From positions 309,798 through 373,797 of the forward strand of contig NZ_LGHS01000076.1 in assembly GCF_001202025.1 (NCBI RefSeq): a stretch of DNA of 64,000 bases, read 5' to 3'. The notes under the pieces were generated by a model, which searched no databases, was not told where the DNA came from, and saw only the letters and a program-made list of their open reading frames with translations. The DNA is from Pseudorhodobacter aquimaris (GTDB lineage: Bacteria > Pseudomonadota > Alphaproteobacteria > Rhodobacterales > Rhodobacteraceae). This document shows positions 47,107 to 55,317 of the stretch, piece by piece. Position 1 is the first letter of the stretch, and every line of letters begins with the position of its first letter. Position numbers and translations under genes: made by a program.

Positions 47107-48315
47107 TCAGGATTTATCTTGCGGCATCATGAGCATCAGCGCCAGCGCCACTACGGCCATGACGCCCACACCGCTGACCAAGGGCAAATATGTGCCGTTG
47201 AAGGCAAGCCCGACAGGAACCGCCAAAATCACGGCCATGATGGTTGCAATCGCACCGCTGACCGAGGCGGCCATGCCTGCGATATGGCCCACGGATTCCA
47301 TGGCCAGCGCGTTCAAGTTGCCCAAGGTCAGCCCCGCCATGGCAAAGACGCCGATCATCCAGATGACGAATGCCGGAAAGGCCAGACCCTGTGACAATAC
47401 CCCGGCGATTGTCAGCAAAAGCATACTGCCCGACATGACTATCTGCAGGATCAGTGTGCGTGTGATCATGTAGCGCATGCCCAGCCGTTCGACCAACATT
47501 GCGTTGGTCGGGCTGGCACAACCGGCACAAACAGCAACCAGCGCGAACCACACAGGAAAGCTCGCCCCGCGATCAAAGGTCGTCTCAAAAATGGATTGCG
47601 CCGAAGAGAGCGTGCCGAAAAGTGCACCAATAATCAGGGCCTGTGCAGCGATGGAAATCAGGATCGTACGATAAGAGAGCACCTCGCGCAGCGCAGCCAT
47701 GATCGGTTTTACGCGGAACGGGCGGCGGCTTTCGACCGGCAGGGTCTCGGGCTGACGGATCAGCAGCCAGGACATTGAGGCCAGCGAAAACAGGATGAAT
47801 GTCGCAAAGATCGCGCGCCAGCCAAAGACCGAGATAATCCCGCTTGCGGCCAGTGGCGCCACGGCGGGAACCAGTGAAAACACCATCATTGCATAGCTGA
47901 CGACCCGTGCCATCTGGCGCCCTTTGTAAAGGTCGCGGACAAGCGCGAGCGAAACCACACGCGGCCCCGCAGCGCCCAGGCCCTGCAACACACGCGCCAG
48001 CAGCATCATCTCTAGCGTCGGGGCGAAATAGGCCGCCACCGCGCCGACACAATAAAGCAATGTGCCCAAAACGATGATCTGGCGGCGCCCGTAGCTATCT
48101 GACAAGGGGCCAACGAAAAAGGTGCCCAAACCCATCCCGAGCAGAAAGCTGGTCAGGATAAGCTGCGCGTTATTGGGGGAATTGGGCGAAAGCTCTGCCG
48201 CGATGGTGGGCAGGGCGGGCAGCATGCTGTCGATAGCAAAGGCGACAGTCGCCGTGAGCATTGCGATCATCGCAATAAATTCGGGTTGCCCAATGGGTTT
48301 GGTCGATGGATTCAT
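47107..48315 (-). CDS. Bcr/CflA family multidrug efflux MFS transporter
   Basis: The 402-residue membrane protein has about twelve helices and the MFS motif A-type loop FVGPLSDSYGRRQIIVLG (residues about 71-88) with the Bcr/CflA-type N-terminus (IAMIATVAFAIDSMLPALPTI-like). This group exports drugs such as bicyclomycin and sulphonamides by proton antiport. Actual substrate is unknown. Confidence 0.88.
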   Translation of the reverse strand: MNPSTKPIGQPEFIAMIAMLTATVAFAIDSMLPALPTIAAELSPNSPNNAQLILTSFLLGMGLGTFFVGPLSDSYGRRQIIVLGTLLYCVGAVAAYFAPTLEMMLLARVLQGLGAAGPRVVSLALVRDLYKGRQMARVVSYAMMVFSLVPAVAPLAASGIISVFGWRAIFATFILFSLASMSWLLIRQPETLPVESRRPFRVKPIMAALREVLSYRTILISIAAQALIIGALFGTLSSAQSIFETTFDRGASFPVWFALVAVCAGCASPTNAMLVERLGMRYMITRTLILQIVMSGSMLLLTIAGVLSQGLAFPAFVIWMIGVFAMAGLTLGNLNALAMESVGHIAGMAASVSGAIATIMAVILAVPVGLAFNGTYLPLVSGVGVMAVVALALMLMMPQDKS

Positions 48316-48393
48316 GAGGTGGGCCTTTGCTCTTGAATATTCCGTTCACACCCTGCCGTAATGCAGGCAAGGACGGAAAGGCAAGCCCTGCGT

Positions 48394-49038
48394 CTAGCCT
48401 TCTTGTGTCAGCTGGGCGGCCAGCTCATCAATTACCTGTTGCCAGGTTTCAACGGGCTGTGCGCCTGACATCACGTATTGTTGTGCGACCAGAAAAGCAG
48501 GCACACCGGTCAGCCCTTTTTGGCGGGCGTCCATATCGCGGGCCATCAGGTCATCGCGGTCTGCATCACTTTCCAAAAGCCGCATGGTCCCTTCGGCATT
48601 CATCCCGATCGAAGTGGCAATCTCAACCAGCACGTTGCGGTCGCCAATATCGCGCCCCTCTTTGAAATAAGCGCGAAAGAGGCTGGCCACGGCCGCGGCC
48701 TGACGTCCTTCCAACCCCGCCCAATGGATCAGGCGGTGGGCGTCCATCGTGTTGGGGGTGCGCATGATGGCGGCAAAATCAATCGCGATGCCTGCGTCTT
48801 CGGCGGCCTCGGCGATGCGGGCATAAACCTCAACCGCTTGTTGTTTGCCGCCGAATTTGGTTTCCAGATAGTCCCGCCGGTCCATCCCGCCCGCGGGCAT
48901 TTCGGGATTTAACTGAAAGGGGTGCCATTCGATGATGAAGGGATGGTTGGGGCGGCTTTCCAATGCCTTGTCGAGATAGGATTTGCCGATCAGGCACCAA
49001 GGGCAGATCGGGTCGGAAAAGATATCAAGGCGGATCAT
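48394..49038 (-). CDS. DsbA family (FrnE-like) oxidoreductase
   Basis: The 214-residue protein begins with a thioredoxin-fold CPWC active site (Cys12, Cys15) and lacks a signal peptide, as in the cytosolic FrnE/DsbA-like group. It has the family helical insertion (AVASLFRAYFKEGRDIGDRNVL) and the TGVPAFLVAQQYVMSGAQP segment with the cis-Pro. A disulphide isomerase or glutathione-linked role is inferred; substrates are unknown. Confidence 0.88.
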   Translation of the reverse strand: MIRLDIFSDPICPWCLIGKSYLDKALESRPNHPFIIEWHPFQLNPEMPAGGMDRRDYLETKFGGKQQAVEVYARIAEAAEDAGIAIDFAAIMRTPNTMDAHRLIHWAGLEGRQAAAVASLFRAYFKEGRDIGDRNVLVEIATSIGMNAEGTMRLLESDADRDDLMARDMDARQKGLTGVPAFLVAQQYVMSGAQPVETWQQVIDELAAQLTQEG

Positions 49039-49134
49039 TGCGGGTCCAATGCACTGGGGATGGTTCTACAGACCAATACCCGCAGCGGGCGGGTCTTGGC
49101 CAAAGGGATATGCGAAAAAGGGAACAGTTTGCCC

Positions 49135-49269
49135 CTAAAGCATATCCGACACGCGGTTGGATGCACCCGAAATATCGCGTCCGATTCCGTCAATCGTGCC
49201 ACATGCCGCAAGGGTTGCAAGCAGTGCCATCAAAACAAGGGGGCGTAGCTGGATCATCATGTGCTTCAT
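49135..49269 (-). CDS. Entericidin-like mini-lipoprotein
   Basis: A 44-codon frame encodes MKHMM, then IQLRPLVLMALLATLAACG, a classic lipoprotein signal with lipobox LAAC, and a 22-residue mature tail (TIDGIGRDISGASNRVSDML). The length, lipobox and the G-x-D repeated pattern match the entericidin A/B (EcnA/B) family, small membrane lipoproteins linked to stationary-phase lysis or stress in other bacteria. Starts at 49269 or 49260 are both possible. The function is inferred. Confidence 0.65.
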   Translation of the reverse strand: MKHMMIQLRPLVLMALLATLAACGTIDGIGRDISGASNRVSDML

Positions 49270-49303
49270 CTGCTCTCACTCAATTTGGCCGCTTATGCGG
49301 GCT

Positions 49304-51118
49304 TTATTCCTCATACCACCAAACATCGGGCTGAAAACCCGGCCAGTCGCCATAAACTGGCAATCTTTCGGGAAATTTCAATTCCTTGATATGGGCCAGA
49401 CGTGAAATTTCCGAATACCAGAAAGGGATGACATAGCGCCCGGCGGTTAACACCCTGTCAAGCGCTCTTGTTGCTGCGATAAATTCTTCTTGGCTGGTCG
49501 CGTTGAGCAGGGTTGTGATCATAGCCTCGGCCGCAGGGGAATGCATGCCCATCAGGTTGCGGCTGCCCGGTACGGTCACCCCGGCCGAGCCCCAATAATA
49601 GGTCTGCTCATTCCCCGGTGACAGCGACATATTGCGGATCATATGGGTCATATCAAAGTCATAAGCGCTGGTGCGCTCTGTCATTTGGGCGCTGTCGACG
49701 GTTGTCAGCGTGGCGTTGATCCCCAGCGGCTTGAGCGCTTCGATATACATATTGGCGATGGTGATCTTTTCTGCGGCCCCATTGGTCAGCAAGATATCAA
49801 AGGTGAAGGGCGATCCTTGGGAATTCACCAAAACACCTGCTTCATTTGCGCGCCAGCCGGCCTCCTCCAGAAGCTTTTTTGCTGCGCGGATGTTCTTGCG
49901 GTTGGTGCCGCCGTCCGAGACGGGCAGGGCATAGCCTTCGATCGTGCCGGGGGGCAGGTTGGCGGCATAGGGCCCCAGCAGCGCCAACACCGGACCGCTG
50001 GCGGGCGCGCCAGGTTCCATTCCCAGAACCGAATTGTGGAAATAGGATTGAATACGCGGGGCGGTGCCGCCGGTGATGGTGGTGTTGATCTGTTCAAAGT
50101 TGAAGGCAAGGATCAAGGCCTCGCGCACACGCCAGTCGGTGAACTGCGGGCGGCGGGTGTTCATCACAAACCCGTCAATGCCTGAGGGGCGCGCGTGGGG
50201 GATCTCGGATTTGACGATCTCTCCCGCGGTCACGGCCGGAAAGTCATATTGCTGCGCCCATTTTGCGGCATTGGTCTCGCGGTAGCTGGTGATCTCCCCT
50301 GCCTTGAAGGCCTCAAACACCACGCCGCCATCACCAAAGAAATCATAGCGAACCTCGTCAAGGTTATGGCGCCCCTTGTTGAAATTCAGGTCCTTGCCCC
50401 ACCAATCCGGATTTTTGACAAAAGAGATAAAACGACCCGTTTCATATCCCCCAACCGTATAGGGACCAGAGCCAATCGGTGCCTCCAGCGTAGAGGCTGC
50501 GAAATCCTTTTCCGCCCATTGGACCTTTTGCAAGATCGGGCGCAGGCCAAGGATCAGCGGCAATTCGCGATCCGCCTCATTAAAGGTAAAACGGATGCTG
50601 CGCGGGCCGGTGATCTCGACGGTTTCGATCTTTTGCCAAGCGTTGATATAGCGGGGGTGGCCGATGGTCCCCAAGGTTTCAAATGACCAGAGGACATCTG
50701 CAACCGTGACCGGGCTGCCATCGCTGAACCGCGCCTGCGCGCGCAGGGTGAATTCGACGAAACTGCGGGCCTCATCGGTGTCGACTGATTCGGCCAAAAG
50801 CCCATAAAGCGTGAAGGGTTCATCATAGGAACGGCCCAACAGGGTTTCGACCGTCAGGCCTGCCTGCCCCCAAGGGGCGCGGCCCTTTAGGATGAAGGGG
50901 TTGAGGGAATCAAAGCTGCCCGATTCGCCAAAAACAATGCGTCCGCCTGCCGGTGCATCCGGGTTCGCATAGGGGAGGGACACAAAATCAGGTGGAAGGG
51001 CAGGGGTGCCATACATAGCTATGCCATGTTCGGGTGCTGCAAGGGCGGGAATCGCTGCTGTGCAAAGGCAAAAGGCTGCGGTTGCATTGCGCAGTTTCTT
51101 GAAAATCTGATATTTCAT
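49304..51118 (-). CDS. Periplasmic oligopeptide-type ABC substrate-binding protein (family 5)
   Basis: The 604-residue protein has a signal peptide (cut near PALA-A at about residue 27). The family 5 solute-binding fold carries the signature NADPPAG-like YANPDAPAGG and FILKGRAPWG, LRFTFNEADRELPLILGLRPI, and SSGPY-like IGSGPYTVGGYE. It resembles the YejA-like group. No permease or ATPase gene is adjacent in the window, so the partner transporter must be encoded elsewhere or lost. Confidence 0.86.
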   Translation of the reverse strand: MKYQIFKKLRNATAAFCLCTAAIPALAAPEHGIAMYGTPALPPDFVSLPYANPDAPAGGRIVFGESGSFDSLNPFILKGRAPWGQAGLTVETLLGRSYDEPFTLYGLLAESVDTDEARSFVEFTLRAQARFSDGSPVTVADVLWSFETLGTIGHPRYINAWQKIETVEITGPRSIRFTFNEADRELPLILGLRPILQKVQWAEKDFAASTLEAPIGSGPYTVGGYETGRFISFVKNPDWWGKDLNFNKGRHNLDEVRYDFFGDGGVVFEAFKAGEITSYRETNAAKWAQQYDFPAVTAGEIVKSEIPHARPSGIDGFVMNTRRPQFTDWRVREALILAFNFEQINTTITGGTAPRIQSYFHNSVLGMEPGAPASGPVLALLGPYAANLPPGTIEGYALPVSDGGTNRKNIRAAKKLLEEAGWRANEAGVLVNSQGSPFTFDILLTNGAAEKITIANMYIEALKPLGINATLTTVDSAQMTERTSAYDFDMTHMIRNMSLSPGNEQTYYWGSAGVTVPGSRNLMGMHSPAAEAMITTLLNATSQEEFIAATRALDRVLTAGRYVIPFWYSEISRLAHIKELKFPERLPVYGDWPGFQPDVWWYEE

Positions 51119-51196
51119 TCCGGCAACAATCCCGTTTCCCTTTGGTTTACTGGCTCAGACACTACGGGTGGTTGTCGGGGTTTTCAAACTTTTTGC

Positions 51197-51225
51197 TTGG
51201 CCCCCGATAAGTTAACGCGTATAAA
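51197..51225 (+). promoter_or_regulatory. Sigma-70-type promoter of the candidate small RNA
   Basis: TTGGCC (51197-51202) and TATAAA (51220-51225) are separated by exactly 17 bases, the ideal housekeeping spacing. Both are close to consensus, and the predicted start is near 51232. No ORF starts downstream before the terminator at 51279-51307. Confidence 0.65.
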
Positions 51226-51231
51226 GTAGGC

Positions 51232-51307
51232 ACTGCTCGATAGGTTTCTTGCCTGTATGAAACCTGCCTCAATAACTTAACGCCAGCCTTGTGCTGGCGT
51301 TTTTTTT
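51232..51307 (+). ncRNA. Candidate small regulatory RNA with promoter and strong terminator
   Basis: About 76 bases long. Stem 1 is AGGTTTC (51242-51248) pairing with GAAACCT (51259-51265), with the loop TTGCCTGTAT. The linker TGCCTCAATAACTT is unpaired. Stem 2 is AACGCCAGC (51279-51287) with GCTGGCGTT (51293-51301) and a T-run to 51307. The element sits between divergent genes with no ORF, behind a 17-bp-spaced promoter. I do not recognise an Rfam family. It could also be the 5' leader of bdhA, but the strong terminator argues against that. Confidence 0.6.
51279..51307 (+). terminator. Strong intrinsic terminator
   Basis: A nine-pair stem (51279-51287 with 51293-51301), five-base loop CTTGT and eight T residues. 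It is the strongest intrinsic terminator I saw in the window, and it follows no gene on the plus strand, which is why I infer a small RNA upstream. Confidence 0.85.
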
Positions 51308-51408
51308 GTTTTGATCGCAATGAAGTGAGCTTATCCTTTGCGCAAGGGCGTTCCTTTTGGCGGCCGAGGGTGTATTGATTGTGCAAACGCAGCAATCAGG
51401 AGGCTTGG

Positions 51409-52182
51409 ATGACGCTCAAAGGCAAAACCGCAATCGTGACCGGATCAAATTCAGGGATCGGGCTTGGCGTCGCACATGAGCTGGCGCGCGCTGGGGCCAG
51501 TGTGGTCATCAACTCTTTTACCGACCGGGATGAGGATCATGCTCTGGCTGCCGAAATGGCAGCCGAGCATGGCGTCGATGTGCGCTATATCAAGGCCGAC
51601 ATGTCCAAGGGCGATGAATGCCGCGCGCTGGTCGAGGCTGCGGGGGCCTGCGATATTCTGGTGAATAATGCCGGTATCCAGTTTGTCGCGGGGATTGAGG
51701 AATTCCCGACCGAGAAATGGGATGCGATTATCGCGATCAACATGTCGTCGGCCTTTCACACCACCGCGGCGGCGCTACCGTTGATGCGTGCCAAAGGCTG
51801 GGGCCGGGTGGTCAATATCGCCTCGGCACATGGGCTGACGGCGAGCCCGTTTAAATCGGCCTATGTTGCGGCCAAGCACGGGGTTGTCGGGCTGACGAAG
51901 GTGACGGCGCTGGAATGTGCAGGTCAAGGGATTACCAGCAATGCGGTTTGCCCCGGCTATGTGCTGACCCCTTTGGTTGAGGCACAGATCCCCGACCAGA
52001 TGAAAACTCACAACATGGACCGTGAGACCGTGATCAAAGAGGTGATGTTGGAACGTCAACCTTCGCGCCAGTTCGCGACAACCGAGCAGATCGGCGGCAC
52101 GGTGACATTCCTGTGCTCCCCCGCGGCGGATCAGATCACCGGCACCACAATCTCGGTTGATGGCGGCTGGACCGCCCTATGA
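51409..52182 (+). CDS. bdhA: 3-hydroxybutyrate dehydrogenase
   Basis: BdhA interconverts 3-hydroxybutyrate and acetoacetate with NAD, in the polyhydroxybutyrate cycle. The 257-residue short-chain dehydrogenase has TGSNSGIG (residues 11-18), NNAG (86-89) and the catalytic Ser139, Tyr152 and Lys156. The C-terminal motif is GTTISVDGGWTAL. AGGAGG precedes the ATG at 51409. Its stop overlaps the next gene by four bases. Confidence 0.93.
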   Translation: MTLKGKTAIVTGSNSGIGLGVAHELARAGASVVINSFTDRDEDHALAAEMAAEHGVDVRYIKADMSKGDECRALVEAAGACDILVNNAGIQFVAGIEEFPTEKWDAIIAINMSSAFHTTAAALPLMRAKGWGRVVNIASAHGLTASPFKSAYVAAKHGVVGLTKVTALECAGQGITSNAVCPGYVLTPLVEAQIPDQMKTHNMDRETVIKEVMLERQPSRQFATTEQIGGTVTFLCSPAADQITGTTISVDGGWTAL

Positions 52183-52496
52183 CCGATGGCATCGGGCCGT
52201 TGGAGTTTAAGGACCGGAGCCTGCTCGGGTCCTCTTTTCTCCGTGTAGACCTTTCAAAAGCCAGCTTTCGAGAGTCCATTTTGACAGATGCGCAGTTTGA
52301 CGATGCCAATATGGCGCGGGCGACGTTTACAAATGTTAACCTTGAGGGTGTTAGGGTGCAGGACGTGAACCTGTCGGGCGCGGAATTTGGCAATGCAAAC
52401 ATGCGGGATGTGAAGATGGAGAATATTGATATGGCCGGAATGACGATTGACGGGGTTCTGGTCTCAGAGATGATCGCGCATGGGAACGCCAAATGA
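52179..52496 (+). CDS. Pentapeptide repeat protein
   Basis: This 105-residue protein consists of about ten consecutive five-residue A(D/N)LXX-type repeats (SFLRVDLSKASFRESILTD, AQFDDANMARATFTNVNLEG and so on), predicted to form a right-handed quadrilateral beta-helix. It overlaps bdhA and the patatin gene by ATGA on each side, so it is translationally coupled. Function unknown; such folds often bind proteins or mimic DNA. Confidence 0.85.
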   Translation: MTDGIGPLEFKDRSLLGSSFLRVDLSKASFRESILTDAQFDDANMARATFTNVNLEGVRVQDVNLSGAEFGNANMRDVKMENIDMAGMTIDGVLVSEMIAHGNAK

Positions 52497-53530
52497 AGTC
52501 GGTTCCGATCAATCTGGCGCTGCAAGGTGGCGGCGCGCATGGGGCTTTTACCTGGGGCGTATTGGACCGGTTGTTAGAAGAGGAACGGCTGGAGATCGCC
52601 GCGATCTCGGGCACTTCGGCAGGGGCGCTGAATGGTGCGGCGCTGAAGTCGGGGCTGGTGCGCGGCGGGCGCGACGGGGCCAAGGCGGCGCTGGATGCGT
52701 TGTGGGGGGCGGTCGGGCAGGTGGGGGATATGCGCATGAGTGCGTGGATGCAGCCCGCTTTGCCCTTTGCCGCGGCGCTGACTGACGTATGGGAATCGGC
52801 CTTCAAGACATCCCCCCAAGGGATCGCCGCGCAGTTGTTTTCACCCTATGCAATGGGGGGTGCCTGGAAAAACCCTTTGGCCCCTGTTGTTGCCAGCTTC
52901 GACTATGGTTCGGTGTGTTGTGATGAAGGCCCGCGTTTGTTCGTCAATGCAACCAATGTGCGGGACGGGAAAATCGGGCTGTTCTCCGGGCCAAAGATCA
53001 CCCCCGAGGCGCTTATGGCCTCGGCCTGTTTGCCCACAGCATTTCAAGCGGTTGAAGCCCCCGATCCGATTACCGGTGAACTGGAGGCATGGTGGGATGG
53101 TGGGTATTCGGGCAACCCCGCACTTTTTCCATTGTACGACAAGGCATTGCCAAAAGACCTTATCATCGTGGCGATCAATCCGCTTTACCGTGTCGCCATT
53201 CCCGAAACGCCGTTGGAAATACAAAACCGGATCAATGAGATCAGCTTTAACGCGCCCTTGTTACGGGACTTGCGCGCGATTGCCTTTGTCAAACGCCTGC
53301 TGACAACGGGTGCGGTCAAGCCCGGTGATATGAAGGATGTTGCCTTGCATCTGATTGCGGATGACGCCTTGATGAACACCCTTAGCGCAAGCAGCAAGCT
53401 GCTGCCGACCCCCTCGGTTCTGGCACGGTTAAAAGCCGCCGGGCGCGTGGCTGCGGATGCGTTTCTGGTCAAGGACGGCGCCGATATCGGCAAGCGCGGA
53501 ACGGTGGACCCGACTGCATTGCTCGATTAG
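52493..53530 (+). CDS. Patatin-like phospholipase
   Basis: The 345-residue hydrolase has the patatin oxyanion loop GGGAHG (residues 12-17), the nucleophile elbow GTSAG (40-44, Ser42) and the Asp dyad motif DGGYSGNP (Asp202). No signal peptide. Lying after bdhA, it may hydrolyse lipids or polyhydroxybutyrate, but substrate is inference. Its stop is three bases from the stop of the convergent DUF502 gene. Confidence 0.9.
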   Translation: MKSVPINLALQGGGAHGAFTWGVLDRLLEEERLEIAAISGTSAGALNGAALKSGLVRGGRDGAKAALDALWGAVGQVGDMRMSAWMQPALPFAAALTDVWESAFKTSPQGIAAQLFSPYAMGGAWKNPLAPVVASFDYGSVCCDEGPRLFVNATNVRDGKIGLFSGPKITPEALMASACLPTAFQAVEAPDPITGELEAWWDGGYSGNPALFPLYDKALPKDLIIVAINPLYRVAIPETPLEIQNRINEISFNAPLLRDLRAIAFVKRLLTTGAVKPGDMKDVALHLIADDALMNTLSASSKLLPTPSVLARLKAAGRVAADAFLVKDGADIGKRGTVDPTALLD

Positions 53531-53533
53531 CGT

Positions 53534-54322
53534 TCAGGGGGCGGGTTGCGTGACGGGCACCCCGTCCTTGTCTTTGCCGTTCGGGTACACCAGCCCGGCT
53601 GAGATGATCAGTTTGGCCGCATCCTCTATCTTCATGTCCAGCATGCGCACGTCGGTGCTGGGCACAAAGAGCAAGAATCCGGATGTCGGGTTGGGGGTGG
53701 TTGGCAGAAACACCGAGAGCATCTCTTCATGCTCGGGGAACCGCGCGGCGATCTCTCCCTTGGCTTTGGTTGAGATGAAGCCGATCGCCCAGATTCCCTC
53801 TTTGGGGTATTCGACAAGGCAGGCCTTTTCGAAATTCTGGTCGGTCTGGGCAAAAACGGTTTCGGCGATCTGTTTGATCCCGCTATAGATGCTGCGCACA
53901 ACCGGGGTGCGATCAACCAGACGTTCAGCCCAGTGCAGGAAAGAGCGCCCGATCAACCCGCGCGCGATCCAACCCATCAAGATCGTGAAAATCAGGAAGA
54001 TAATGACGCCGGTCCCGCGCAGGTTGATCCCGTTGTCCTTGCAAAAGAATGGCGGTTTCTCGGGGTCGGATGCCCAGAACCAGCGAACACCACCCGCAGA
54101 CTCGTTCGGCGAGGGGCAGAACCAATAGCCGAACCATTCGGAGGGCTGGAACCTCTCGGGAATGAAAGGCAGCACAAAGCCGTCGATCCAGCCCGTCACC
54201 GTCCAGATCAGATAGAGTGTCAGACCAATCGGCAGGACCACAACCAGACCGGTCAGGAAGCTGGCACGCAAGCCGCCGATCAACCCGCGTTTCTTTGGTG
54301 GTGTGCTGTTTTGCTCGTTCAT
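53534..54322 (-). CDS. DUF502 family membrane protein
   Basis: The 262-residue protein has two N-terminal membrane segments (about residues 18-50 and 103-125). A soluble domain after residue 130 has the family strings VRSIYSGIKQIAETVF, FEKACLVEYPKEGIWAIGFIS and FLPTTPNPTSGFLLFVPSTDV. A 40-residue loop rich in aromatic residues separates the membrane segments, typical in this order. Function unknown. Confidence 0.86.
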   Translation of the reverse strand: MNEQNSTPPKKRGLIGGLRASFLTGLVVVLPIGLTLYLIWTVTGWIDGFVLPFIPERFQPSEWFGYWFCPSPNESAGGVRWFWASDPEKPPFFCKDNGINLRGTGVIIFLIFTILMGWIARGLIGRSFLHWAERLVDRTPVVRSIYSGIKQIAETVFAQTDQNFEKACLVEYPKEGIWAIGFISTKAKGEIAARFPEHEEMLSVFLPTTPNPTSGFLLFVPSTDVRMLDMKIEDAAKLIISAGLVYPNGKDKDGVPVTQPAP

Positions 54323-54390
54323 TCTCTACCCTCTGGACGGGCGCAACTTAGGGGCGGGCAGGGCGGGTTACAATGGGCAAGCGTGTCAAG

Positions 54391-55317
54391 CTATGCCTTT
54401 GTCTGTGCTTTGGAAATTTCCACCGCGATTTCGGCGCCAAGACGCGCGTTATTGCGCACCAGCGCGATGTTTGCGGTCAGAGAGCGCCCCCCCGTCAGCG
54501 TAAAGATCCGGTCGAGCAAAAACGGCGTGACGGATTTTGCGGCCACGCCTTGGGCGGCGGCTTCGGTCAGCGCCTGTTCGATGACGGGCATGATCTCGGG
54601 CAGGGGGATCTCATCGGCTGCGGGGATCGGGTTGGCGACAAGCTGCCCGCCCATCAGCCCAAGGTGCGCGCGCATCAGATGGGCGGCGGCGATTTCAGCG
54701 GCGCTGTCAAAGCGCAGGGGGGCGACAATCCCCGAGTGCTGCGCCCAAAAGGCCGGAAATTCGGATTGACCATATGCGATGACCGGCACGCCGTTGGTTT
54801 CCAGCACCTCAAGCGTTTTGGGAATATCCAGGATGGCCTTGGCGCCCGCCGCGACGACCGTCACTGCGGTTTGCGACAATTCCGCCAGATCGGCCGAAAT
54901 ATCGAAAGAGGTTTCCGCCCCGCGGTGCACGCCCCCGATGCCGCCGGTGGCAAAGACGGCGATCCCCGCCAGCTCTGCCGCGATCATGGTGGCGGCCACT
55001 GTGGTTGCCCCCGTATCGCCCGACACAATGCAGGCCGCGATATCAGCGCGTGAGAGTTTGCGCGCGTTTGGGGTTTGCGCCAGCTCGGTCAGCGTCTCGG
55101 GTGAGAGGCCGATATGGATGCGCCCGCCCATCACCGCGATGGTGGCCGGAACCGCACCACCGTCGCGGATGTCCTGTTCGACCGTTTGCGCCATTTCCAT
55201 GTTTTGGGGCCAAGGCATGCCATGGGTGATGATGGTGCTTTCAAGCGCCACGACGGGCTTGCCTGCTGCCAGCGCATCGGCAACTTCGGGAAGGAAAGTA
55301 AGGGGGGCGTTTTTCAT
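54391..55317 (-). CDS. psuG: Pseudouridine-5'-phosphate glycosidase
   Basis: PsuG splits pseudouridine 5'-phosphate into uracil and ribose 5-phosphate. The 308-residue protein has the family motifs VALESTIITHGMPWPQN, ADIAACIVSGDTGATTVAAT, FATGGIGGVHRGAE and a C-terminal SLTANIALVRNNARLGAEIA. Its ATG overlaps the psuK stop by four bases, so psuK-psuG form a nucleoside-salvage operon. Confidence 0.94.
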   Translation of the reverse strand: MKNAPLTFLPEVADALAAGKPVVALESTIITHGMPWPQNMEMAQTVEQDIRDGGAVPATIAVMGGRIHIGLSPETLTELAQTPNARKLSRADIAACIVSGDTGATTVAATMIAAELAGIAVFATGGIGGVHRGAETSFDISADLAELSQTAVTVVAAGAKAILDIPKTLEVLETNGVPVIAYGQSEFPAFWAQHSGIVAPLRFDSAAEIAAAHLMRAHLGLMGGQLVANPIPAADEIPLPEIMPVIEQALTEAAAQGVAAKSVTPFLLDRIFTLTGGRSLTANIALVRNNARLGAEIAVEISKAQTKA

